From an uncultured Spirochaetaceae bacterium (GTDB lineage: Bacteria; Spirochaetota; Spirochaetia; Treponematales; Treponemataceae), in contig CADBRT010000145.1 in NCBI GenBank assembly GCA_902797055.1, positions 1-32,486 on the forward strand: a stretch of 32,486 nt of DNA, written 5' to 3'. The notes beneath the pieces are model-generated. The model did no database searches. It was given only the letters and a program-made list of their open reading frames with translations, and was not told the DNA's origin. Both the position numbers and the translations under genes were made by a program. Shown here in pieces: positions 8,893 to 16,711 of the stretch; the first letter of the stretch is position 1; the number at the start of each line of letters is the position of its first letter.

Positions 8893-8921
8893 AGTGTAAC
8901 ACAACTACTTTTAACTTTCAA
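8893..8921 (-). promoter_or_regulatory. Sigma70-like promoter of pepF, leaderless
   Basis: On the minus strand TTGAAA (8916-8921), 17 bases, then TACACT (8893-8898). The -10 ends 6 bases before the ATG at 8886. No Shine-Dalgarno can exist on the mRNA. Confidence 0.7.
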
Positions 8922-8931
8922 TGATTGTAAG

Positions 8932-8937
8932 TATAAT
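8932..8937 (+). promoter_or_regulatory. -10 element of azlCD, leaderless
   Basis: A perfect TATAAT ends 6 bases before the GTG at 8944. No good -35 is visible at 16-18 bases, where sequence resembling TTTTAA lies inside the spacer of the divergent pepF promoter. The two promoters therefore interlock. Confidence 0.55.
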
Positions 8938-8943
8938 GCCCTC

Positions 8944-10080
8944 GTGAATCACTATGTTTTGAGGCAGTGTTGCAAGATTACAACTCCTATTTTCTTCGGG
9001 TACATAGCAATCGGTATTCCGTTCGGGCTGATGATTGTTCGTGCAGGCTATCCATGGTGGATGTCGCTTTTTATGGGCGTTACGATGTATTCGGGAGCGG
9101 GACAGTACATTGCTGCCGGGCTTTTGGGGGCTGGTGCCGCCCTTGCTGAGATAGCCATCACGGAATTTTTCGTAAATATAAGGCATATCGTATACGGGCT
9201 TTCACTCATCCGTAAAACGAAAGGCATCGGCTGGTGGAAGCAGGTTGTTGTGTATACGCTCACCGACGAGACGTATGCCATTCTCACCGGCATTTCTGTC
9301 CCAAAAAATGTTGCGCCGGGGCCGTTTTTGGGAACAATCGGTATACTTGACCACCTGTACTGGATTTTAGGCGGAGTGATAGGGGCCGTTGCGTACAATG
9401 TCTTGGAGCATTACAATCTGTCTCAGTATCTTGACGGGGTTGATTTCGCTCTGACCTCGCTTTTTGTTATTATCCTTTTCGGGCAGATTTCTGCGTCCCG
9501 CGATGTGTTGCCTCCGTTGGTCGGCGCGGGTGTGGCATTGATTGCGCTGGTGCTGTCAAAATGTCATCTTCTGGCTTCTTCAAATATTATTTTTCTTTCC
9601 ATTATACTAGGTGTTGCGTGTATCGTCCTTGCCCGCGGAAAAATCAAGGCTGTGCCTCTGTTTTTTGTTCTTGCAGTTGCGCTTGTCATTTGCGGGGCGC
9701 TGATTGCTATGGAAGTGTGTGGTATCGGTGTAAGAAGTGTCGCCTCGGCTTCTCAGCACACTCCGCTCCCGTTCGCTCTGCTTGCATCCCTTGTGTCCGG
9801 TTTGATTATCTATTTGGAACGTCTTTTCCCGTTTGCTTTGTTCAGCCGGAAGGATCCCCCTCCGGTTATCCGGTTTATCGAAAAGTACATACCGTCCATG
9901 GTTATAGCAATACTGGTGGTCTACAGTTTTAAAGATGTTTCTCTGGTTTTATTTCCCTGGGGAATACCGAATTTTGCCGGTGTCATAGCGGCAGTTCTGC
10001 TTCATATCATATTCAAAAATTCAATGGTTTCAATCTTTGGAAGCACAACGTTGTTTATGATTCTCCAGCGGTTGATGTAG
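8944..10080 (+). CDS. Fused AzlC-AzlD branched-chain amino acid exporter
   Basis: The 378-residue membrane protein starts with an AzlC domain, residues about 1-230, with IAIGIPFGLM, SGAGQYIAAGLLGAGA and FFVNIRHIVYGLSL. It ends with an AzlD-like domain, about 275-378 (YLERLFPFALF, PPPVIRFIEKYIPSMVIAIL), with extra hydrophobic segments between. In most bacteria AzlC (about 230 residues) and AzlD (about 100) are separate subunits; the pair exports branched-chain amino acids and some analogues. Here they are one chain. I set the start at GTG 8944 because a TATAAT lies 6 bases upstream and the first transmembrane segment follows directly; the longer frame from 8887 would run through the promoter. 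A 75-residue unknown follows after 57 bases. Confidence 0.8.
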   Translation: MNHYVLRQCCKITTPIFFGYIAIGIPFGLMIVRAGYPWWMSLFMGVTMYSGAGQYIAAGLLGAGAALAEIAITEFFVNIRHIVYGLSLIRKTKGIGWWKQVVVYTLTDETYAILTGISVPKNVAPGPFLGTIGILDHLYWILGGVIGAVAYNVLEHYNLSQYLDGVDFALTSLFVIILFGQISASRDVLPPLVGAGVALIALVLSKCHLLASSNIIFLSIILGVACIVLARGKIKAVPLFFVLAVALVICGALIAMEVCGIGVRSVASASQHTPLPFALLASLVSGLIIYLERLFPFALFSRKDPPPVIRFIEKYIPSMVIAILVVYSFKDVSLVLFPWGIPNFAGVIAAVLLHIIFKNSMVSIFGSTTLFMILQRLM

Positions 10081-10137
10081 TTGTGGTCTGTTTCTGCCGA
10101 TACAGTTAATGCAGGTTTTTATTTACAGGAGTTTTTT

Positions 10138-10365
10138 ATGGATGAAAAAGAGAGAAAGACGATGGAATTCGTTGCTATGATTCGCCAGTTGGTTTCTGAT
10201 GTCCAAGGGGCTCCGTACCCGGGACCGGGGTTTGAGCCAGAGGTGTATTCGATTTGGTATGAACATGTGCAGAGAAATGCCCAGAACTGCTATGAATTCC
10301 TCGATGCAAATTTCCCGCTCGATGCTGATGAATTCGATAAAACTCTTTCAAAAATGTTAAAATAG
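10138..10365 (+). CDS. Small acidic hypothetical protein
   Basis: The 75-residue soluble protein (MDEKERKTMEFVAM...) is acidic, with a Pro/Gly-rich centre (GAPYPGPGFEPEVYSIW). I do not recognise it. The start at ATG 10138 is set by a CAGGAG Shine-Dalgarno about 7 bases upstream; the frame is open further upstream but lacks a better signal. It lies 57 bases after azlCD in the same direction and is probably on the same transcript, but nothing in the sequence says it helps transport. Confidence 0.75.
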   Translation: MDEKERKTMEFVAMIRQLVSDVQGAPYPGPGFEPEVYSIWYEHVQRNAQNCYEFLDANFPLDADEFDKTLSKMLK

Positions 10366-10436
10366 TATATTCAAACACCGAAAATCATACTAAGGGTATA
10401 CGAGTCTTCGTTTTTTTGATTTTGGGTGGATGAAAT

Positions 10437-11615
10437 ATGGATTTGAATAAAATCAGTCGCAGCAAGCGTTATAAACTCGCGGGTTTGTTAAAGAAGAATG
10501 GATTTGACAGGTGGCGTCTGGTTACCAATGGAGTCAGTACCGAAACAGGTGAAGATGTTGCGTTTTTCATTGAGCTTTATATTGTCAATCCAATGTTGTC
10601 CCCATCAGAATGTGTGCTTGGTTTCAAAGATCGTATAGGCAAGACTGATGCTGATTTACAGGCCGCTTTGGCAGGATCAGCAAGTGAAAAAGCGCTTCTT
10701 ACTCAGAATTTTGTACATCCATCCTTTGTAATGGTCAAAGTTGGAAAGCTTGCAAAAGGCGGCAAACAGATAAATGCATATTTTCCCGCAAAGGCTTTAA
10801 AAACAGACTCTGATAACAATGTCGTCAAGGTAGGCACCTCAGAGGGGAATACCTGTACTATAACGGATTCCGGTATGGTCGGTTCGGTTTCTGTTTCGCG
10901 GGATGATTTGATTGAAACTCCTGAACTTATGTGTAATCCCGGTACTATGGTGTGGAATCTGCATTATACACTGGAGGAGAACTTTTTTCCGAACTACCGG
11001 AGTAAGACTATTAACTGGTCCTGTTTCGGAGCGCGCACATCGGTAAACGGTGTGATTACTTTTGACGGTGAAACATATTCCGTAAGTAAGAATTGTTCCT
11101 ACGGCTATTTTGATAAAAACTGGGGTCGAGGGTTTTCCAATCCGTTCCTGCATTTAAGTTCCTCCAATCTGACCAGCAATATCTCCGGCAAAAAACTCCT
11201 GCAGTCCTGCTTTGCAGTTCAGGGGGAATTCAACAAAAAACAGAGTGTCCTCGTGTCTTTCGAGGGTAAGAAGCTTGAATTTCATGCCGGCGGTTTCAGA
11301 AAGTACGATGTCGTTTACGAGTGTACTCAAATGCCGGAGGACGATGACGGTATAAAACTGCATTGGTCCGTCAGCATGAATGATAGAAAGTATTACATAG
11401 ACATTGATGTGTTCTGCAAAACCGATGTGATGTGCGTTCGTGACTATGAAGCTCCGGAGGGCGGCCGCAAAGTGCTCAAGGTGATTGGCGGCGGCAGTGG
11501 AATAGGGGAGCTTAAACTGTACCGCCGTGTAAAACGTTCTCTTGAACTCATTGAAGATGTTCATATAGCGAACTGTCTGTGTGAATATGGTACGATCGAA
11601 CTGCCGCAGACCTGA
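10437..11615 (+). CDS. Tocopherol-cyclase-like lipocalin-fold protein
   Basis: The 392-residue soluble protein has features of the tocopherol cyclase/AttH-CrtC-like lipocalin superfamily. There is an early WRLVTNGVSTETGEDVAFF block, a MVWNLHYTLEENFFPNY segment, and the signature KNWGRGFSNPFLHLSSSNL near residues 225-245, resembling KNWG...W.W.Q.N in the family. A C-terminal beta-rich half contains GGFRKYDVVYECTQMPE. No signal peptide is seen. Plant and cyanobacterial members cyclise prenylated quinols, but bacterial relatives in anaerobes are uncharacterised, so I would not assign that reaction here. A GGGTGGA Shine-Dalgarno lies about 6 bases before the ATG. The gene sits between azlCD and thrA and probably ends a transcription unit. 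Confidence 0.65.
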   Translation: MDLNKISRSKRYKLAGLLKKNGFDRWRLVTNGVSTETGEDVAFFIELYIVNPMLSPSECVLGFKDRIGKTDADLQAALAGSASEKALLTQNFVHPSFVMVKVGKLAKGGKQINAYFPAKALKTDSDNNVVKVGTSEGNTCTITDSGMVGSVSVSRDDLIETPELMCNPGTMVWNLHYTLEENFFPNYRSKTINWSCFGARTSVNGVITFDGETYSVSKNCSYGYFDKNWGRGFSNPFLHLSSSNLTSNISGKKLLQSCFAVQGEFNKKQSVLVSFEGKKLEFHAGGFRKYDVVYECTQMPEDDDGIKLHWSVSMNDRKYYIDIDVFCKTDVMCVRDYEAPEGGRKVLKVIGGGSGIGELKLYRRVKRSLELIEDVHIANCLCEYGTIELPQT

Positions 11616-11620
11616 TACTG

Positions 11621-11649
11621 TTGTCATTTTTGAATAAACTCGGTATAAT
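11621..11649 (+). promoter_or_regulatory. Sigma70 promoter of the thrA operon
   Basis: TTGTCA (11621-11626), 17 bases, TATAAT (11644-11649). The start point would be near 11656, giving a leader of about 29 bases with a GAGGAG Shine-Dalgarno at 11672-11677. No leader peptide or attenuator hairpin fits in this leader, so threonine attenuation of the enterobacterial kind is unlikely. Confidence 0.75.
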
Positions 11650-11684
11650 TATGCAATAATTTTTGTTTTCCGAGGAGCAGCAGT

Positions 11685-14180
11685 ATGCTGACACTAAAAT
11701 TTGGCGGCACAAGCATGGGTTCTGCCCGTCGCATTGTTGACAGCGCGGACATTATGATTGGCAGGGCGGAAAAAGACCGCATTTCAGTAGTCGTAAGTGC
11801 GGTGGCGGGAGTTTCCAACAAACTTCAGGCTGCCATTGATTCCTGTGTTGTTGGGGGAAGGCCTCAGACTGTTGTCAGTGAAATCCGGGGTATTCACTCT
11901 GATATCTGCCGTGAAATCAAATCCATGCTGCCGAATTTCGACATGGACCGTGTTCTTTCCGGTATTGATGTTGTTCTTGCAGAACTCGGAGAACTGTTAG
12001 GGGCTCTTGTTGCATTCGGGGAATGCCCTGATACGGCCCATTGCCGCATTATGGGCATGGGTGAGCTTATGTCCAGCCCGATTGTGGAGGCTGTGCTTGC
12101 TGCAAAGGGGCAGAGTGTCATGCTCCTTGATTCCAGAAAATTTATATTCACGACAGGCAACCAAAAAGAAGGTGATCCTGATTATATCGCCTGTGCGGAT
12201 GCTTTCGCCGCATACCGGGACAGCGACAAAAAATCTGCACGGATTCTGTTGTTCCCAGGGTTTATCTGCACATGGACGGGCGGCACTGGAAGCAAACCTC
12301 AGATGGGATTGCTCGGCCGCAACGGTAGCGACTTCAGCGCTGCTATCGTGGGAAGCTGTCTCGGCGCCTCAAAGGTAGAGTTTTGGACTGATGTGGAGGG
12401 AATCTATACTGCCGACCCCCGCATTGTAAAAGATGCAATCCTTGTCAAAGACATGAGTTATGATGAAGCGATGGAGCTCTCCTTCTTCGGAAGCAAGGTT
12501 CTTCATCCAAAGACGCTTGCTCCGCTTGCCGCCAGAGGAATTGAAGCATGGAGTTTGGACTCGTTCGCTCCTTCAGCGCGCGGTACCAGAATCGGTCACG
12601 GACCGTTTGAAAGCGAAAAGAAAGCCGGTCCGGTACGCGGCATCAGCTGTCTGAAGTCATGTTCCATGATTTCTGTCAGCGGTCCGGGTATGAAGGGCAA
12701 AAAGGGCATGGCAGCCCGTGTTTTTGCCGCCGTAAGCAATGCCGGCATTTCCGTCCTGCTCATAACGCAGTCTTCTTCTGAATACACCATTTCATTCTGT
12801 GTGCGAAAAGCGTATGCTGCCGCTGTTCAGGATGTCCTGTGTTCAGAGTTTTCTCTTGAGATATCCACAAAACTGGTGAATAAAATCGCGGTTCACGATG
12901 ATTGTGCCATCGTTTCGATTGTCGGTGACGCAATGCAGAAAAAGCGCGGTGTTGCCGGTACGTTCTTCGATGCCCTTGCTAGCAGGGATATCAACATCCT
13001 CGCTATTGCACAGGGATCCAGCGAGCGTTCTATTTCCGCAGTTATTGACGGGGCTGACGGTGATACCGCAGTCCGCGTCGCACACCAGTTCTTCTTCAAC
13101 ACCGTGCAGTCAATCCAGGTGTTCGTGTTCGGTGCCGGTACAATCGGCGGAAGACTTATCGACCAGATTCACAACCAGCAGCATTCCCTTTTGGAGCAGG
13201 GCATTGACGTAAAGGTGCTTGCCATTGCAAAGGCGCGCCAGATGCTGTTCAATCCAGAAGGCATCGATCTTGCCACGTGGCGGGACGACCTGCCGAAAAA
13301 TGCAAAGCAGACCGATGTTGACGCAATTCTCTCGTATGTCAGGGAGATGAAACCGCTGAATCCTGTGTTTGTCGACTGTACGGCTTCGTATGATTTGCCG
13401 GAGCGCTATATCGACATCTTCAAGGCGGGCATGAATATAGCGACTCCGAACAAGCGCGCGAATTCCATGAGCATGGAAACCTATGAGAAGTTGCGCGATA
13501 CCGCAAATTCAATGCATGTCCGCTTCCTCTATGAGACGAACGTCGGTGCCGGGCTTCCAATCATCGATACCTTGCAGAACCTCTTCAAGAGCGGTGACAA
13601 TCTGACCGGCTTCAACGGAATTATGTCTGGAAGCTTGAGCTATATCTTTGGCCGGCTTGATGAAGGTGCGACGTTCAGCGAGGCAGTGCTTGAAGCGAAG
13701 GAAAAGAAATTCACCGAGCCGGATCCTCGGGATGACCTAAAAGGTACGGATGTTGCACGCAAAGCGTTGATTATAGCCCGTGAAGCGGGCATGAGCATAG
13801 AACTGGAAGACATAAAGATGCACTCAATCTTCCCTGCTGAGTTTAATATTGAGGGAACTACGGAAGAATTCCTGAAGAGACTGCCTGAGCTTGACTCTTA
13901 TTTTGCTGACAAAATGGCTGCTCTTAAAAAGGATGGCAAAGTGTTGCGCATGGGTGCCAGCATAGAAAATGGAGAGGTGAGTGTCGGAATGCTTGAAGTC
14001 GGTGCAGATAATCCTCTGTATGCCGTAAAGGGAGGGGAAAATGCATTCGTATTCCACACCAGAAGATATTCTCCGATTCCTTTGACCATACGCGGATATG
14101 GAGCAGGTGCAGGGGTTACAGCTGCCGGTGTGTTCGGCGATATCCTTCGTACTGTGTCCTGGAACGTATCAAGCTTCTAA
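11685..14180 (+). CDS. thrA: Bifunctional aspartokinase / homoserine dehydrogenase
   Basis: The 831-residue fusion catalyses the first (aspartate phosphorylation) and third (homoserine formation) steps from aspartate to threonine and methionine. The aspartokinase domain opens with KFGGTSMGSA (residues 4-13) and has GRNGSDFSAAIVG and FWTDVEGIYTADPR near residues 205-245. Two ACT units follow at roughly 325-470 (SVSGPGMKGKKGMAARVFAA, SIVGDAMQKKRGVAGTFFDA). The homoserine dehydrogenase domain starts with VFGAGTIGG near residue 482 and has GIMSGSLSYIFG and DPRDDLKGTDVARKALI. Length and domain order match ThrA/MetL proteins. ACT-mediated threonine feedback is expected from the family. It leads an operon with the aroF/pheA fusion (25 bases downstream) and ilvN. 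Confidence 0.95.
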   Translation: MLTLKFGGTSMGSARRIVDSADIMIGRAEKDRISVVVSAVAGVSNKLQAAIDSCVVGGRPQTVVSEIRGIHSDICREIKSMLPNFDMDRVLSGIDVVLAELGELLGALVAFGECPDTAHCRIMGMGELMSSPIVEAVLAAKGQSVMLLDSRKFIFTTGNQKEGDPDYIACADAFAAYRDSDKKSARILLFPGFICTWTGGTGSKPQMGLLGRNGSDFSAAIVGSCLGASKVEFWTDVEGIYTADPRIVKDAILVKDMSYDEAMELSFFGSKVLHPKTLAPLAARGIEAWSLDSFAPSARGTRIGHGPFESEKKAGPVRGISCLKSCSMISVSGPGMKGKKGMAARVFAAVSNAGISVLLITQSSSEYTISFCVRKAYAAAVQDVLCSEFSLEISTKLVNKIAVHDDCAIVSIVGDAMQKKRGVAGTFFDALASRDINILAIAQGSSERSISAVIDGADGDTAVRVAHQFFFNTVQSIQVFVFGAGTIGGRLIDQIHNQQHSLLEQGIDVKVLAIAKARQMLFNPEGIDLATWRDDLPKNAKQTDVDAILSYVREMKPLNPVFVDCTASYDLPERYIDIFKAGMNIATPNKRANSMSMETYEKLRDTANSMHVRFLYETNVGAGLPIIDTLQNLFKSGDNLTGFNGIMSGSLSYIFGRLDEGATFSEAVLEAKEKKFTEPDPRDDLKGTDVARKALIIAREAGMSIELEDIKMHSIFPAEFNIEGTTEEFLKRLPELDSYFADKMAALKKDGKVLRMGASIENGEVSVGMLEVGADNPLYAVKGGENAFVFHTRRYSPIPLTIRGYGAGAGVTAAGVFGDILRTVSWNVSSF

Positions 14181-14205
14181 CCCTCGCCTGTCCGGGAGTT
14201 AATGT

Positions 14206-16140
14206 ATGGTAATTGTATTGAAGAAGGACATAACGCCTGTTCAGAAAACTGCGGTGTGTGATTTCCTTACCAGCAAGCGTTTCAAGCTTAATGAAATTGT
14301 AGGGGAAGAGGATACTGTCATTGCTGCTGTGGGTAAAGTGTCCATGGACAGGCGTGAAGTTGAGGTTCTCCCCGGAGTCAGTGCGGTTATTCCTATCAGT
14401 AAACCGTACAAACTTGCGAGCCGCGAGTTCAAGCAGGAAAACACGATAGTTGAAGTGCCGAACAAGCGCGGTCAGAAAATCCGTATCGGCGGACAGCGGG
14501 TTGTGGCAATTGCTGGTCCGCGTGCGGTGGAATCCCGCGAACAGATACTGGAAACTGCGCGTGCGGTGGCATCCAGCGGGGCTGTCATGCTCCGCGGCGG
14601 TGCATACGAGCCTAATTCTTCTCCGTATAATTTCCAGGGGCTGGGAGAAGAAGGCCTCAAATATTTGAAAGAGGCTGGCGAAAAATATGGCCTTCCTGTT
14701 GTGACAGAGATTCTTTCTCCAAAATTGATTCCGCTTATGCAGGATTATGTTGATGTGTATCAAATTGGTGCGCGCAACATGCAGGATTTTGACTTGCTCA
14801 AAAAGGTCGGTGCGACAGGAAAGCCTGTCATCCTGCGCCGCAGTCATTCCGCTACGCTGGAAGAGTTGTTGATGTCTGCCGAGTATTTGCTGTCGAGCGG
14901 GACGGATAATGTTATTCTCTGTGAACGCGGCATCAGAACCTTTGAACCGGCGACGCGTAATACGCTCGACCTTTCCGCCGTTCCTGTCCTTCGATCTCTT
15001 ACCCATCTTCCGATCATCGTTGACCCCAGTCACTGCATTTCTGTCCGCGACAAGGTCGGCCCAATGGGGCTTGCTGCTATAGCGTCCGGTGCGGACGGTC
15101 TCATGCTTGAAGTCCATTGTTCCCCAGAAAAAGCCCTCGTAGACGGTGCTTCTTCCATGATGCCGGTGCAGTTTGACAAGATGATGCACGACATTGAAGC
15201 GCTAGCTCCTGTCATGGGAAAGGCTGTTGCCCATATCCGCGAGGAACGGAATACCCAACTGTCAGAGAAGGCTTCAAAGCCAATCGGTAAGATTGTGGTC
15301 GCGTACAGTGGTAAGCGCGGCGCCTATGCGGAACAGGCGATTTCCCGCTACTTTGATGCTGCTGATGTGGAACCGGCAGCTGTCGATTCTTTCAGTGAGA
15401 TTTTCCAAAGCGTAATTGACGGCAAAGCTGATTACGGTATGGTTCCTATAGAGAATTCTTTGGCAGGCTCTGTTTATCAGAACTACGACAATTTTTCTCG
15501 ATTTGAAGATGTGAGCATTGTCGGTGCGCTGACACTTAATATCAGGCATGCGCTTTTGGGTGTCAAGGGTGCGTCAATCGACGGTATCAAAACGGTGTAC
15601 TCACATCCGCAGGGGTTCATCCAGTGTCATAAATTCCTTGACGAGCACAAATCATGGACTCATATCGATGCTGTTTCAACGGCAACTGCTGCTAAAACCG
15701 TTTCTGATTCAGGTTCAAAAGAATATGCTGCAATCGCCAGCCCACTGAACGCTTCCCTGTATCATCTGAATGTCCTTGCCGAAGATATTGAAGACGACCC
15801 GAGTAATTTTACGCGATTTGTGATAATAGCGGCGAACTCCGTAGCAGGAAGGGAACTCAACATAAAGATGAATATGGCGAGTTTTATCTTCAAGACGAAG
15901 AATGAGCCGGGAGCATTGTGCAATGTGCTTGGGGTGTTTAAAGATTTCTCATTGAATCTTACTCGTCTTGAGTCCCGTCCGATTGAGGGGGAATCCTGGC
16001 GGTACTGGTTCTATGCGGATGCGGAACTTTCCGGTGTAACGGAAAATGTTGAAGAATATGTGGAAAAACTTCTGGTGAAGCTGAGGGAAAAGACTGAAGA
16101 TACCAGATTGCTTGGAATATATGCTGAATCACAGCATTAA
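14206..16140 (+). CDS. DAHP synthase-like domain fused to prephenate dehydratase
   Basis: The 644-residue protein has a type I-beta (AroF/Thermotoga-type) DAHP synthase region at 1-345, with an N-terminal ferredoxin-like domain, and a prephenate dehydratase with ACT domain at 360-644. The dehydratase half looks intact: VPIENSLAGSV, SHPQGFIQC, FTRFVI and the ACT phenylalanine-site motif LESRP (about 588-592). In the synthase half His276, Glu302 and Asp313 of the metal site remain. However, the expected Cys of GPCSVE is Arg106 (GPRAVE), KPRTSPY reads EPNSSPY (135-141), and LLKRG reads ILRRS (209-213). DAHP synthase activity is therefore doubtful. The usual partner domain is chorismate mutase, so this fusion is uncommon. 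A GGGAG Shine-Dalgarno precedes ATG 14206. The gene is in an operon with thrA and ilvN. Confidence 0.85.
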   Translation: MVIVLKKDITPVQKTAVCDFLTSKRFKLNEIVGEEDTVIAAVGKVSMDRREVEVLPGVSAVIPISKPYKLASREFKQENTIVEVPNKRGQKIRIGGQRVVAIAGPRAVESREQILETARAVASSGAVMLRGGAYEPNSSPYNFQGLGEEGLKYLKEAGEKYGLPVVTEILSPKLIPLMQDYVDVYQIGARNMQDFDLLKKVGATGKPVILRRSHSATLEELLMSAEYLLSSGTDNVILCERGIRTFEPATRNTLDLSAVPVLRSLTHLPIIVDPSHCISVRDKVGPMGLAAIASGADGLMLEVHCSPEKALVDGASSMMPVQFDKMMHDIEALAPVMGKAVAHIREERNTQLSEKASKPIGKIVVAYSGKRGAYAEQAISRYFDAADVEPAAVDSFSEIFQSVIDGKADYGMVPIENSLAGSVYQNYDNFSRFEDVSIVGALTLNIRHALLGVKGASIDGIKTVYSHPQGFIQCHKFLDEHKSWTHIDAVSTATAAKTVSDSGSKEYAAIASPLNASLYHLNVLAEDIEDDPSNFTRFVIIAANSVAGRELNIKMNMASFIFKTKNEPGALCNVLGVFKDFSLNLTRLESRPIEGESWRYWFYADAELSGVTENVEEYVEKLLVKLREKTEDTRLLGIYAESQH

Positions 16141-16157
16141 TTATAGGAGAAATGCTT

Positions 16158-16652
16158 ATGGAAGGAAGATATGTGCTTTCTGTTCTTGTTGAAAACCATG
16201 CTGGGGTTCTCAGCCGTGTTTCCGGTTTGTTCAGCCGCCGTGGGTACAACATAGACTCTCTTACGGTGTGCGAAACAGCTGAACCTGATAAATCTCGCAT
16301 GACGATTGTCGTCCGGGGTGATGAGTATATTCTGGAGCAGATTGAAAAGCAGTTGTCAAAACTGGTGGAAGTGATTTCGATTGAACACTGTGATCATTCT
16401 ACGACAACGCAGCGTGAAATGGCGCTAGTAAAGGTCCGTGCCGATGGTCCGAACCGCGCTGTTATCATTGAAACCTGCAATATCTTCCGTGCTCATATCG
16501 TTGATGTTGCGGAGAATTCTCTTATTGTTGAAGCGACCGGAAGTGAGGATAAAATTTCTTCCCTCATCCGCTTGCTGGAGCCATACGGTATCCTTGAATT
16601 GCTGAAGTCAGGCTTGACAGCAATGGACAGGGGAGACAAAATAATGAAATAA
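16158..16652 (+). CDS. ilvN: Acetolactate synthase small (regulatory) subunit
   Basis: The 164-residue protein has the N-terminal ACT domain of IlvN/IlvH (YVLSVLVENHAGVLSRVSGLFSRRGYNIDSL) and the C-terminal subunit domain (ALVKVRADGPNRAVIIE, GILELLKSGLTAMDRG). It binds valine and controls the catalytic IlvB/IlvI subunit, the first common step to branched-chain amino acids. I start at ATG 16158 rather than 16152 because the AGGAG at 16145-16149 is then 8 bases away instead of 2. No large subunit gene is next to it, which is unusual; it must be elsewhere. It is the last gene of the thrA operon, 17 bases after the fusion gene. Confidence 0.92.
   Translation: MEGRYVLSVLVENHAGVLSRVSGLFSRRGYNIDSLTVCETAEPDKSRMTIVVRGDEYILEQIEKQLSKLVEVISIEHCDHSTTTQREMALVKVRADGPNRAVIIETCNIFRAHIVDVAENSLIVEATGSEDKISSLIRLLEPYGILELLKSGLTAMDRGDKIMK
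16614..16642 (+). promoter_or_regulatory. Possible rubrerythrin promoter inside the ilvN 3' end
   Basis: A perfect TTGACA (16614-16619) is followed after 17 bases by CAAAAT (16637-16642), within the last codons of ilvN. It could give rubrerythrin its own transcript. The -10 is imperfect and the site is coding, so it may be chance. Confidence 0.35.
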
Positions 16653-16657
16653 ACTGA

Positions 16658-16679
16658 CGGGCACTATGGCTGGTGCCCG
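16658..16679 (+). terminator. Hairpin after ilvN without U-tract
   Basis: CGGGCAC (16658-16664) pairs perfectly with GTGCCCG (16673-16679) around an 8-base loop, directly after the ilvN stop. No T-run follows (CCTGACATAAAACTG). It may be a weak or factor-dependent terminator, or an mRNA processing or stability element between ilvN and rubrerythrin. Confidence 0.4.
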
Positions 16680-16711
16680 CCTGACATAAAACTGACTGCA
16701 AGGAGAATACC

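Noticed and set aside
14116-15189. A 357-codon minus-strand open frame across the thrA end and the aroF/pheA fusion
   Set aside because: Both overlapped genes are certain. The frame is rich in His, Arg and Asn, as expected from antisense of coding sequence, and has no start signal.
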